30,104 nt of DNA, from positions 1-30,104 of IMG/VR virus record IMGVR_UViG_3300004369_000627. The stretch is one strand, 5' to 3'. The DNA is from a virus. Both the position numbers and the translations under genes were made by a program. The notes beneath the pieces were generated by a model. That model saw nothing but the letters and a program-made list of their open reading frames with translations. It made no database searches and had not been told where the DNA came from. Positions 1-5,149 of the stretch are shown in pieces; positions within the stretch are counted from its first letter, which is position 1, and each line of letters starts with the position of its first letter.

Positions 1-11
1 TGGATAGATGT

Positions 12-257
12 ATGGCCTGGAATGAATGGATGGTTGTTAATTTAAGTGTTGAGGAATCATTAAACTTAGAAAACCAAGCGCGGGTGCCCCTACGTCATGG
101 TAATGCAGGAGAAGTAGCGGCGCTGTGCTCAACCCTAATAAAACAGAATCATCACCTTACAAAACTTCTTAAACAAGCAGTAGGGCGTATCGCAGAATTA
201 GAAACAACTATTTATTTAGCTGAATCAAAGAGGAGCAGTTGGTGGAAACGTATATGA
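12..257 (+). CDS. Small hypothetical protein with C-terminal coiled coil
   Basis: The product is 81 residues from the ATG at 12, or 75 residues from the in-frame ATG at 30. Neither start has a clear ribosome binding site, so the start is uncertain. The second half has helix-like heptad spacing (LIKQNHHLTKLLKQAVGRI) and the end is basic and tryptophan-rich (SSWWKRI). I do not recognise the family. It lies at the window edge and points towards the sigma factor gene, overlapping its last 33 bases tail to tail. It is therefore probably the last gene of a rightward unit that starts outside the window. Composition and codon use look coding, but it could be spurious. Confidence 0.5.
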   Translation: MAWNEWMVVNLSVEESLNLENQARVPLRHGNAGEVAALCSTLIKQNHHLTKLLKQAVGRIAELETTIYLAESKRSSWWKRI

Positions 258-1103
258 ACCTGATGCCATTCTTTTTAATTTTCGGAGTATTTGATCCAGT
301 TTCTGCCGGGCTCTTTCACGGCTTATGTTATGCCTTTCCCCAATCTGTAACAGCGTCCATTGCTCGTTGTAACGTTTATTTATTATATCCCGTTCCTTGT
401 CGTTTAAATAAAAAATTGCCGATTCTAAATGTTCTTTGTTATAGCTTAAATCAATTTCCTCAAAAACTTCAGGACTAGCAATTAAATCTAATAATGAGCC
501 GCCGTCAGCTATTATTAATTGGTCTAGGCTAACGTGTGATAAGTTGGCTTCTAATAGCGCTAACACAGAATCTGCGGTTAGTTGCATTATTTCAGAAATT
601 TCTTTTATTGTTGGGTTGCGGCCATGAGTTTGCATATATTCTGCTATTAAACGTTGTGCTTTGTAGCAATTATCTAAGAAATATCCGGGCACTTTGATTA
701 CTCGTTCTTGCATGTCAATAGCTCTTGTAATAGCTTGACGCACCCACCAATACGCATAAGTTGAGAATTTATAGCCGCGTGTAGGATCAAATTTTTCAGC
801 TGCACGTTGCAAGCCAATTGAGCCTTCTTGGCATAAATCAACTATTGTCATGTGATTAGATTTTAATCGTCCTGTATAGCGCTTAGCTATGTGCATGACT
901 AACCTTAAATTGCAACTAACTATTTTATTCCTAGCCTTTAAGCCAGCTTTTATTTGTCGTTTTTGATCTGGCGTAAGATCTTTAAGGTCACGCAGTTCCA
1001 TATACTGTGCAACTTTGCGGCTTAATTGAATTTCCTGTTCAGCGGTAAGCAATGGGAACCGGCTAATTGACTGCAAATACTCACGAACAGGATCAAGTGT
1101 CAT
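225..1103 (-). CDS. Phage-encoded RNA polymerase sigma-70 family factor, cyanobacterial type
   Basis: A 292-residue sigma factor expected to bind host core RNA polymerase and direct it to selected promoters. Region 1.2 is at residues 3-35 (DPVREYLQ, then LLTAEQEIQLSRKV). Region 2 spans about 60-135, with NLRLVMHIAKRY, DLCQEGSIGLQRAAEKFD and FSTYAYWWVRQAI for core binding, -10 recognition and melting. Region 3 is about 138-195 and region 4 about 225-280, ending in the helix-turn-helix IGERHNISRERARQK. The -35-contacting R-E-R-x-R-Q pattern is kept. There is no long region 1.1, as in cyanobacterial group 2 factors. The ATG overlaps the preceding stop (ATGA, 1100-1103). As last gene of the unit from the 2693-2722 promoter, it could amplify or switch phage transcription. 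The function is clear; its target promoters are inferred. Confidence 0.95.
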   Translation of the reverse strand: MTLDPVREYLQSISRFPLLTAEQEIQLSRKVAQYMELRDLKDLTPDQKRQIKAGLKARNKIVSCNLRLVMHIAKRYTGRLKSNHMTIVDLCQEGSIGLQRAAEKFDPTRGYKFSTYAYWWVRQAITRAIDMQERVIKVPGYFLDNCYKAQRLIAEYMQTHGRNPTIKEISEIMQLTADSVLALLEANLSHVSLDQLIIADGGSLLDLIASPEVFEEIDLSYNKEHLESAIFYLNDKERDIINKRYNEQWTLLQIGERHNISRERARQKLDQILRKLKRMASGSYTFPPTAPL

Positions 1104-1303
1104 GCTGCTTGGGAGAGTGCTTCTACGATTTTGTCATAATCGCGGTTAAAGCTAAAAATTAGCTCCAAAGGAATTGGATCGTTGTCATCTTGGGCATTAT
1201 CGCGGATAGCTTCTGCAACAGCAACAGCTTCTATCATTAATTCGTGTAAACGATTTAAAACAGGTTCTTGCTTTTTGGAGATGGAAACTAATGGATGAGT
1301 CAT
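1100..1303 (-). CDS. Small hypothetical protein
   Basis: A 67-residue, mostly helical, acidic protein with no recognised domain. It begins with an ATG that overlaps the stop of the upstream gene (1300-1303) and its own stop overlaps the sigma factor start (1100-1103). The three genes are thus read as one translationally coupled block. Hydrophobic residues spaced along EPVLNRLHELMIEAVAVAEA suggest an amphipathic helix able to dimerise or bind a partner. Being coupled directly to the sigma factor, it might modulate that protein, but nothing in its sequence proves this. Confidence 0.75.
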   Translation of the reverse strand: MTHPLVSISKKQEPVLNRLHELMIEAVAVAEAIRDNAQDDNDPIPLELIFSFNRDYDKIVEALSQAA

Positions 1304-2148
1304 GATTTAGAAAGTTCAGTGAAAGCTTCTTTGGTAATTCTATAATGCTTTTTAGTACCTGGCATCCGCTCTATAAAGCCCCATTCTATTAGTTCAGCTA
1401 AAGCGCATGTAACCATGGAACGCCATCTATGTTTTAGCCGATTTTCTCCCTGAGACATTTTTTCTAAATCGCCATCCCAGAAATCGTTAAAACAATTTTC
1501 TATGTAACCATTTAAGGCTAAGCCTGAAAATGGATTAAGCAAAAATTTCTCATTAGTTTTAACAATTTGAATAACTATATCTGCCCATTGTTGCTTGCTT
1601 CTAAATGGTACGGCTACTTTGACTTTAATTGGTTGAATTTCAGGTTCTTTTTGTTTAATTTCAGAAACTTGAGTTTTAAAAGCTAACGCATTGCTTAGCT
1701 CTTCAACAATTTTTTTCATTTTGTAATTTTCTAATATTAGTGATTCAATATCGTTTGCGGCTTGTTTTAACATATGTGGCAAATGATGAATTGGGATTGG
1801 TTTGTGCTCATCACCTAATAGATCTAGCAAAGAGTTTGATTCAAACAAAAGCAAACTGCTATCTTGTTTAGCTAGTGGCATTGCCCCTCCTTTATATTCC
1901 CCTATGTATTCAGGATGAGAGGATAAGCTTACTTTTTCAGCTTTAACAATTGAATCTGGCTGCAAATTTTGAAACCAGTCTTCATTATCTGGAGCAAAAA
2001 TAATTCCTTTGAACTCTTGCCCTTCGTGTAAATAGACACATTTAGCTTGATGGTGCCCTGTTTTTGTAAGTGTTTGGCACAAGTTTAATATGCGGGCATT
2101 ACAGCTAAATGGCAGTTCTGGCATGTCGCTGGAAATAGTACTGTTCAT
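1300..2148 (-). CDS. Hypothetical protein with possible C-terminal winged helix
   Basis: A 282-residue protein of no family I recognise. The N-terminal ~110 residues look globular and beta-rich. A helical segment follows at about 120-160 (LKQAANDIESLILENYKMKK), then a lysine/glutamate-rich linker. The C-terminal ~110 residues resemble a helical DNA-binding domain that ends in a winged-helix-like stretch: SMVTCALAELIEWGFIERMPG followed by the strand KKHYRIT. That pattern suggests a regulator or a replication accessory. The gene lies 5 bases after the preceding stop and overlaps the next start by 4 bases, in the unit that ends with the sigma factor. No Shine-Dalgarno sequence is visible before the ATG at 2148. 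Confidence 0.8.
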   Translation of the reverse strand: MNSTISSDMPELPFSCNARILNLCQTLTKTGHHQAKCVYLHEGQEFKGIIFAPDNEDWFQNLQPDSIVKAEKVSLSSHPEYIGEYKGGAMPLAKQDSSLLLFESNSLLDLLGDEHKPIPIHHLPHMLKQAANDIESLILENYKMKKIVEELSNALAFKTQVSEIKQKEPEIQPIKVKVAVPFRSKQQWADIVIQIVKTNEKFLLNPFSGLALNGYIENCFNDFWDGDLEKMSQGENRLKHRWRSMVTCALAELIEWGFIERMPGTKKHYRITKEAFTELSKS

Positions 2149-2153
2149 GGCGG

Positions 2154-2354
2154 TTAAGCTGATTGGTAACGTAAACCTTGATGCAAAGAGCTTGCAGGAC
2201 CGTAGGTCTGTTTTAATTCTGGGAATGCCAAAAGTAATTTAGCTTTGTTTGATGGATCAGCTTTTAAGCCAGCTTTACCAATCAAGCTGTAAAAGCTGCC
2301 GCCATATTCAGCAGCAGTTGAAAATGTGTAGAAAATTTCAGATTCATTCATCAT
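2154..2354 (-). CDS. Small hypothetical protein
   Basis: A 66-residue soluble protein rich in aromatic and small residues (EYGGSFYSLIGKAG). I do not recognise it. Its ATG overlaps the stop of the tiny membrane protein gene upstream (ATGA, 2351-2354), so it is probably translated by coupling. It begins with two consecutive Met codons; the second could be the real start. It sits between the membrane protein and the 282-residue gene in the sigma-factor unit. Confidence 0.65.
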   Translation of the reverse strand: MMNESEIFYTFSTAAEYGGSFYSLIGKAGLKADPSNKAKLLLAFPELKQTYGPASSLHQGLRYQSA

Positions 2355-2467
2355 GATTGGTATGCAACGGGAATAGGATTTGCGTAAGGCGTTGGTTGTG
2401 TACCAAATTCAGCAACAACTAGATAAGTTGTAACTGCAACAATAGCGGCGCAAAGGAATTTAAACAT
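2351..2467 (-). CDS. Tiny single-pass membrane or secreted protein
   Basis: A 38-residue product from the ATG at 2467. Residues 2-19 are a hydrophobic segment (FKFLCAAIVAVTTYLVV) that should act as a membrane anchor or signal, followed by a short Pro/Tyr-rich tail (TPYANPIPVAYQS). The frame stays open upstream to 2722, but that extension only translates the promoter and leader, so the internal ATG is preferred. The start lies 20 bases after a conserved pseudoknot element (2488-2520). A membrane-anchored gene stands at the equivalent place in the sister module (2728-2910). Function unknown; the overlap with the next gene suggests it is translated. Confidence 0.6.
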   Translation of the reverse strand: MFKFLCAAIVAVTTYLVVAEFGTQPTPYANPIPVAYQS

Positions 2468-2487
2468 AAATAAAAGCAATGGAGTAG

Positions 2488-2520
2488 TGCCAGATTTAGA
2501 GCGGCTCTGGCGGGCCGCGT
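2488..2520 (-). promoter_or_regulatory. Putative H-type RNA pseudoknot, copy 1
   Basis: Read on the minus strand, GCGGC pairs with GCCGC (stem 1, 5 bp) and GCCAGA pairs with TCTGGC (stem 2, 6 bp). The stems are interleaved: loop 1 is CC, there is no loop 2, and loop 3 is TCTAAA. This is the geometry of a compact H-type pseudoknot. A second copy at 2932-2964 matches at 29 of 33 positions, and all four differences fit the fold. It starts 11 bases after the stop of the 40-residue gene and ends 20 bases before the next ATG. No T-tract follows, so it is not an ordinary terminator. Confidence 0.65.
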
Positions 2521-2531
2521 AATTGGCGCTG

Positions 2532-2654
2532 TTAAGCGTTCCTCTCTTCTGCTGACAATGAAGGATGTCTTTCTGCTGGCTCTTGATCGTCGTCAAAATC
2601 AGCTTCGTAATTGTCTGGGTCGATGCCAAGTGCTTCTGAAAAATAGTCGTGCAT
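2532..2654 (-). CDS. 40-residue acidic protein, first gene of the sigma-factor unit
   Basis: A complete small reading frame that is easily missed because of its size. It starts at the ATG at 2654, just after a promoter and leader hairpin, and ends with TAA at 2532-2534. The product begins MHDYFSEALGIDPDNYEADF and continues with an acidic run (DDDQEPAE) to ...LSAEERNA. It is strongly acidic with no hydrophobic segment. The position (promoter, hairpin, CA-rich leader, ATG) matches that of the 80-residue gene in the neighbouring module. Small acidic phage early proteins often bind host factors, but no function can be assigned. The longer overlapping frame through this region is not favoured, since it would have to start inside the promoter. 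Confidence 0.65.
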   Translation of the reverse strand: MHDYFSEALGIDPDNYEADFDDDQEPAERHPSLSAEERNA

Positions 2655-2670
2655 GGTTTTTGTGTGTGGT

Positions 2671-2684
2671 GGAGGTCTCCCTCC
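2671..2684 (-). promoter_or_regulatory. 5' leader hairpin after promoter A
   Basis: On the minus strand GGAGG, loop GAGA, CCTCC forms a short GC-rich hairpin beginning 8 bases after the -10 box, so at or near the 5' end of the transcript. A single-stranded CA-rich stretch of about 16 bases then leads to the ATG. The GGAGG is too far from the ATG (over 20 bases) to be its ribosome binding site. The other two units with this promoter type have hairpins of different sequence at the same place. Confidence 0.55.
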
Positions 2685-2692
2685 TTGCTAAT

Positions 2693-2741
2693 ACTATATA
2701 CCCTTGTGCACAGCTTGTACAATCCCTTTACAATGCTGTAA
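2693..2741 (-). promoter_or_regulatory. Early promoter A with conserved spacer and upstream palindrome
   Basis: The -10 is TATAGT (2693-2698) and the -35 TTGTAC (2717-2722), with an 18-base spacer. The spacer holds AAGCTGTGCACAAGGGTA, nearly identical to the spacers of the promoters at 3255 and 6316 and similar to that at 7285. Five bases upstream of the -35 is the inverted repeat TTACA-N4-TGTAA (2728-2741), which also contains the stop codon of the gene upstream. Conservation beyond the -35 and -10 boxes suggests an operator. It should drive the genes from 2654 down to the sigma factor. Confidence 0.7.
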
Positions 2742-2910
2742 CAATGCGTTGTACGGTAGATCTGCTGATCCCCATGTGCGTCGCGATTTGACGTTGCGTC
2801 CAGCCCCTATGGCGTAGGCGCATAGCCCGTTGGTTTCTAGTTTCTGTTGCCCATAAAATTACCAGCAGCGGCAATAACAGCACTGCTACAAATAGCGCGA
2901 GTGTAGTCAT
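2728..2910 (-). CDS. Membrane-anchored helix-turn-helix protein (60 aa)
   Basis: Residues 2-21 form a strongly hydrophobic membrane segment (TLALFVAVLLLPLLVILW). A short basic region follows, then residues 35-58 form a resolvase/Hin-type helix-turn-helix (RGWTQRQIATHMGISRSTVQRI). The whole protein is therefore a DNA-binding helix-turn-helix on a membrane anchor. N-in or N-out topology is unclear, but the basic segment after the helix favours a cytoplasmic C terminus. The ATG at 2910 lies 21 bases after pseudoknot copy 2, and the stop falls inside the operator-like palindrome of promoter A. It could regulate the repeated promoters. Resolvase-type helix-turn-helix motifs are well known; fusion to a membrane segment at this size is unusual. 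Confidence 0.75.
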   Translation of the reverse strand: MTTLALFVAVLLLPLLVILWATETRNQRAMRLRHRGWTQRQIATHMGISRSTVQRIVTAL

Positions 2911-2931
2911 AATTAGAAGAAAAATGTTTGT

Positions 2932-2964
2932 TGCTAGATTTTGGGCGGCTCTAGCGGGCCGCGT
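2932..2964 (-). promoter_or_regulatory. Putative H-type RNA pseudoknot, copy 2
   Basis: Same fold as the element at 2488-2520: stem 1 GCGGC/GCCGC, loop 1 CC, stem 2 GCTAGA/TCTAGC, loop 3 CCAAAA. Relative to copy 1, the C-G pair at the third position of stem 2 is T-A here, a compensatory change. The other two differences fall in loop 3. It begins 5 bases after the stop of the 80-residue gene and ends 21 bases before the ATG of the membrane-anchored helix-turn-helix gene. Confidence 0.65.
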
Positions 2965-2969
2965 TGGCT

Positions 2970-3212
2970 TTACGCCAGTTCAACCCAGTAAGCCGCAGGG
3001 AATCCAGCTGGCGTTTCATCGTCTTCAAAGCTTGTAACGAGCCCCTTGGAAATTAAAGAGCCGAGTACTCCAGCAGTTACATGATCGTTGTTAAAGGGGC
3101 TAATTTCATGTAGCCAGCCGCTCCCAGCTTCATCCATGCCGGCCTGAATTGCTTCATACAGCGCCTGCTCCTTGTCGGTGAGGCTGAGGTTGGAGGTAAT
3201 GGTGGTGTTCAT
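2970..3212 (-). CDS. 80-residue hypothetical protein, possible winged helix
   Basis: The start at 3212 is preferred over the longer open frame to 3284 because the extension only translates the promoter and hairpin. The product is MNTTITSNLSLTDKEQALYE... ending ...YWVELA. The pattern is a helix (TDKEQALYEAIQAGMDE), a middle segment with HEISPFNNDHVTAGVLGSL, then ISKGLVTSFEDD and a terminal strand AAYWVEL. It resembles a small MarR-like winged helix, in which the turn 'KGLV' precedes the wing. Possibly a DNA-binding regulator; not certain. It is the first gene after promoter B and is followed directly by pseudoknot copy 2. Confidence 0.7.
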   Translation of the reverse strand: MNTTITSNLSLTDKEQALYEAIQAGMDEAGSGWLHEISPFNNDHVTAGVLGSLISKGLVTSFEDDETPAGFPAAYWVELA

Positions 3213-3227
3213 GATTTGTGTGGCGGG

Positions 3228-3245
3228 GGAGGTCCGTTTGCCTCC
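3228..3245 (-). promoter_or_regulatory. 5' leader hairpin after promoter B
   Basis: On the minus strand GGAGG, an 8-base loop and CCTCC form a hairpin starting 9 bases after the -10 box. The stem is the same as in the promoter A leader but the loop differs (CAAACGGA instead of GAGA). A C- and A-rich unstructured leader of 15 bases separates it from the ATG at 3212. Confidence 0.55.
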
Positions 3246-3254
3246 GATGTACTT

Positions 3255-3303
3255 ATTATACACCCTTATGCACAGGGTGTACACCCCCTTTACAAAGCTG
3301 TAA
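3255..3303 (-). promoter_or_regulatory. Early promoter B with conserved spacer and upstream palindrome
   Basis: The -10 is TATAAT (3255-3260), a perfect consensus, and the -35 GTGTAC (3279-3284), with an 18-base spacer ACCCTGTGCATAAGGGTG. The inverted repeat TTACA-N4-TGTAA lies at 3290-3303, exactly as far from the -35 as in promoter A. It drives the 80-residue gene and the membrane-anchored helix-turn-helix gene. The terminator of the upstream unit ends right beside it. Confidence 0.72.
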
Positions 3304-3304
3304 C

Positions 3305-3326
3305 AAAAAGCCGGGTTCCCCCGGCT
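3305..3326 (-). terminator. Rho-independent terminator after ssb
   Basis: On the minus strand AGCCGGG, loop GGAA, CCCGGCT forms a perfect 7-bp GC-rich stem followed by five T. It lies 24 bases after the stop of the single-strand binding protein gene, closing the recombination unit, and immediately before promoter B. Confidence 0.85.
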
Positions 3327-3350
3327 GCGTTTACAAATTAGTAGCGACGC

Positions 3351-3677
3351 TCAGAATGGTGCCTCCATAGTTTTTGCCTTAGGCGGCAAACTAAAATCAT
3401 TTACCCGTAGCACAATCTTGGCGCCCTTTTCACCGTCCTTGCGGTCGTACTGCTCCACATAGCCATCGCCAGTCACGGTTACCTGTGATCCCTTAGAAAG
3501 ATAATCACCGATTACCTGGCAGCGTTTGCCCCATACAGAGCAATCCACTGCTGTTACGATGTCGCCGTTTTTGCTTTTGCGATTGCACAGAATAGTAAAA
3601 TTTGCAACCTCAATATCACCAACAGTTTTGATTTCAGGGTCGCGGGCAAGATTGCCTACAGCAGTTAAAGTCAACAT
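3351..3677 (-). CDS. ssb: Single-stranded DNA-binding protein (SSB)
   Basis: A 108-residue single-domain OB-fold protein that coats single-stranded DNA during phage replication and recombination. The family signature is clear: the first strand with VGNLARDPEIK, the middle FTILCNRKS and VDCSVWGKRCQVIGDYLSKGSQVTVTG, and the closing VEQYDRKDGEKGAKIVLRVNDF. It is shorter than bacterial SSB (about 150-180) because the glycine/proline-rich linker is nearly absent. It still ends in PF, like the protein-binding tip of bacterial SSB. It is last in the unit with the annealing protein and RusA and is followed by a terminator. Function is well supported by the motifs. Confidence 0.92.
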   Translation of the reverse strand: MLTLTAVGNLARDPEIKTVGDIEVANFTILCNRKSKNGDIVTAVDCSVWGKRCQVIGDYLSKGSQVTVTGDGYVEQYDRKDGEKGAKIVLRVNDFSLPPKAKTMEAPF

Positions 3678-3716
3678 AGTTAAGTAGCGTTTGGATAAAA
3701 GCGTTGCCGACTAGCG

Positions 3717-4409
3717 TTAGCTAGACAGAAACGCATTGACAAATTCAACATGTTCTTGAGTTTTGATTTCTTTAGATAACGCAGTTTTCGAATCGAGTTT
3801 AAATTTAGTTCTAAATGCTTTTGTTAAACTTTCAATTTTTTCTGGCGTGTTGGTGTGCACTTCTAATAGCAACCCCATTACGACCTGATATTCGTCCTCA
3901 CGAATTGGCATATCGCCAGGTTCAATCCGATTGTTTGCTTCAGGCTTAGCAGGTGCAATTGTTTTTGTTTTATGTTCTACCGGTGCTGGAGCTATAACGA
4001 CACCAGCTTCAGCAACTTCTTCTTTAGCCCATAGCTCATAGCCCAGCGACAACGTATAAGCCGCGCAAGCGCATAATGCTCGACGGTGTGCATCGGTTAA
4101 TGCTCTGGCGCTAATTTTATCAAACTGCACTGCATTGTTCCTGTTATCCATGATAGGAAACGGAAAATCAGCCGTTGCTTCATCTCCTGGGCCAGTAAAA
4201 TAACCAATTAAATAACCAGTACCATCTGGCGCTTTCCAGATATGTTCTCCATCTCTCGTAGTTTTTAAATGAAATTCCCAGCCAGGAGCGTGAGTATGTA
4301 AATGATTTGCAATTCGCGCCCAAGCAACATAAGAAGCAGCGTAGGAGCCACTGCCTTTGCTGTAAACGTCATCTTTTTTAATAATGCCAGCAAGATTCGG
4401 ATAAGTCAT
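3717..4409 (-). CDS. Single-strand annealing protein, DUF1071/Sak-type
   Basis: A 230-residue protein resembling the DUF1071 (SSAP_Sak) family of phage recombinases, which anneal complementary single strands as Red-beta and Erf do. Seen in sequence: an N-terminal YVAWARIANHLHTHAPGWEF, the central FPIMDNRNNAVQFDKISARA, and the helix LTDAHRRALCACAAYTLSLG followed by YELWAKEE. This order fits the family pattern (aromatic-rich start, 'MDN..NA', 'R.L...A..LGLY'). A Pro/Ala/Lys-rich linker (about 140-165) leads to a small helical C-terminal domain. It overlaps the RusA gene by 4 bases and sits next to SSB, the usual partners. The family call rests on recalled motifs, not a search. Confidence 0.75.
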   Translation of the reverse strand: MTYPNLAGIIKKDDVYSKGSGSYAASYVAWARIANHLHTHAPGWEFHLKTTRDGEHIWKAPDGTGYLIGYFTGPGDEATADFPFPIMDNRNNAVQFDKISARALTDAHRRALCACAAYTLSLGYELWAKEEVAEAGVVIAPAPVEHKTKTIAPAKPEANNRIEPGDMPIREDEYQVVMGLLLEVHTNTPEKIESLTKAFRTKFKLDSKTALSKEIKTQEHVEFVNAFLSS

Positions 4410-4846
4410 GAGATGATTTTGTAAATAGGTGTGCAGGTAATAATTGCGCCAGGCCGCTCTGAATTAGAGCAGTAACGCTTGTTAGCATTGATTTCAACAA
4501 CTTGTGAATCGTCGTCGAATAAAACAGTGGTCAGGGCATCTAGGATGCCACGAACAAGTTTGTCAATATCACCAATGCTTTTGCTTGTAGCTAAAGCTGG
4601 TGATTTAGGTGTTAATTGCCCTTTAGTGTTGTAATGCGATTTTGGCCGCAGGAAACAAAAAGCAATGTTAACTGACATGGGAGCTGTCGTTTCCCATGAT
4701 GCTGGACGGTGCTGCTGTGCGCCAAAACGCACATCATGCCGCCAGGTTTTAATATGCGGGCTAGCTTCAATCATGCGGCCATTGCCTAATGATTTTTTGC
4801 TGCCTTGTGGTCTGCTTACGCCTTCCACAAAAAAAGTAACCGTCAC
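4406..4846 (-). CDS. rusA: RusA-like Holliday junction resolvase
   Basis: A 146-residue endonuclease of the RusA family, which cuts four-way DNA junctions made by recombination or replication. The diagnostic acidic cluster is present: GDIDKLVRGILDAL (metal-binding aspartates) and VLFDDDSQVVEINANKRY (second acidic cluster, then basic residues). The N-terminal strand VTFFVEGVSRPQGSKK also matches the family start. Length is close to the usual 120-150. Both ends overlap neighbouring genes by 4 bases (ATGA), so it is coupled to the annealing protein downstream. It probably resolves branched concatemers before packaging. Confidence 0.9.
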   Translation of the reverse strand: MTVTFFVEGVSRPQGSKKSLGNGRMIEASPHIKTWRHDVRFGAQQHRPASWETTAPMSVNIAFCFLRPKSHYNTKGQLTPKSPALATSKSIGDIDKLVRGILDALTTVLFDDDSQVVEINANKRYCSNSERPGAIITCTPIYKIIS

Positions 4847-5145
4847 TTTTGTTTAACATGAGTCACACAAATATAGTTGGTTGTTTTAAATGTTGCAAGA
4901 CCAGAATGTTGTTCTCGTTCTTGCATAGATTTAACCATCGGAGAATAACTCCATGTTGTTCTTGTACGGCGTTCAAGGCAAACGTTTCCCATAATAGCAT
5001 TTCCTTTCTCGTTTAAATATTGATTAAGTTCACCTAACGACCATTTGAAAGAAATGTTATCAATAAGTTCTGCTTTTTCTTTTTCTAGCACTTTAATAGC
5101 AGCAGAAATTTCTGAGATCCGTTGAGTCATAATTTGTACAGTCAT
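4843..5145 (-). CDS. Hypothetical phage protein with N-terminal coiled coil
   Basis: A 100-residue protein. Residues 8-30 form a heptad-like helix (ISEISAAIKVLEKEKAELID). The C-terminal half has a distinctive stretch, TTWSYSPMVKSMQEREQHSG followed by ATFKTTNYICV. Similar 'W-Y-S-P-x-V-K' endings are familiar in small phage early proteins of unknown role. It starts 4 bases after the previous stop and its end overlaps the RusA start by 4 bases, so it is co-translated with the recombination genes. An alternative start is the internal ATG at residue 6. No function assigned. Confidence 0.75.
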   Translation of the reverse strand: MTVQIMTQRISEISAAIKVLEKEKAELIDNISFKWSLGELNQYLNEKGNAIMGNVCLERRTRTTWSYSPMVKSMQEREQHSGLATFKTTNYICVTHVKQK

Positions 5146-5149
5146 AGCG

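Noticed and set aside
239-478. Plus-strand frame across the sigma factor gene
   Set aside because: It lies opposite conserved sigma region 3/4 coding sequence, is rich in Cys and hydrophobic residues, and has no homology pattern.
2510-2540. Stop-codon readthrough stimulated by the pseudoknot
   Set aside because: A pseudoknot just after TAA recalls retroviral readthrough, and both copies are in the same frame relative to the stop. But readthrough would add only about 11 residues in each case, and UAA is a poor readthrough codon. Kept as a remote possibility.
2351-2722. A 123-codon minus-strand frame starting with MYKLC in promoter A
   Set aside because: Its first ~85 codons run through the promoter, leader hairpin, the 40-residue gene and the pseudoknot. 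The same MY-LC-RVY peptide begins the frames at promoters B and C, because the promoter motif itself happens to translate. Only the last 38 codons from 2467 were kept.
2488-2964. GC-rich repeats read as terminators
   Set aside because: Neither copy has a T-tract on either strand, and the pairing that covaries is interleaved, not a simple hairpin.
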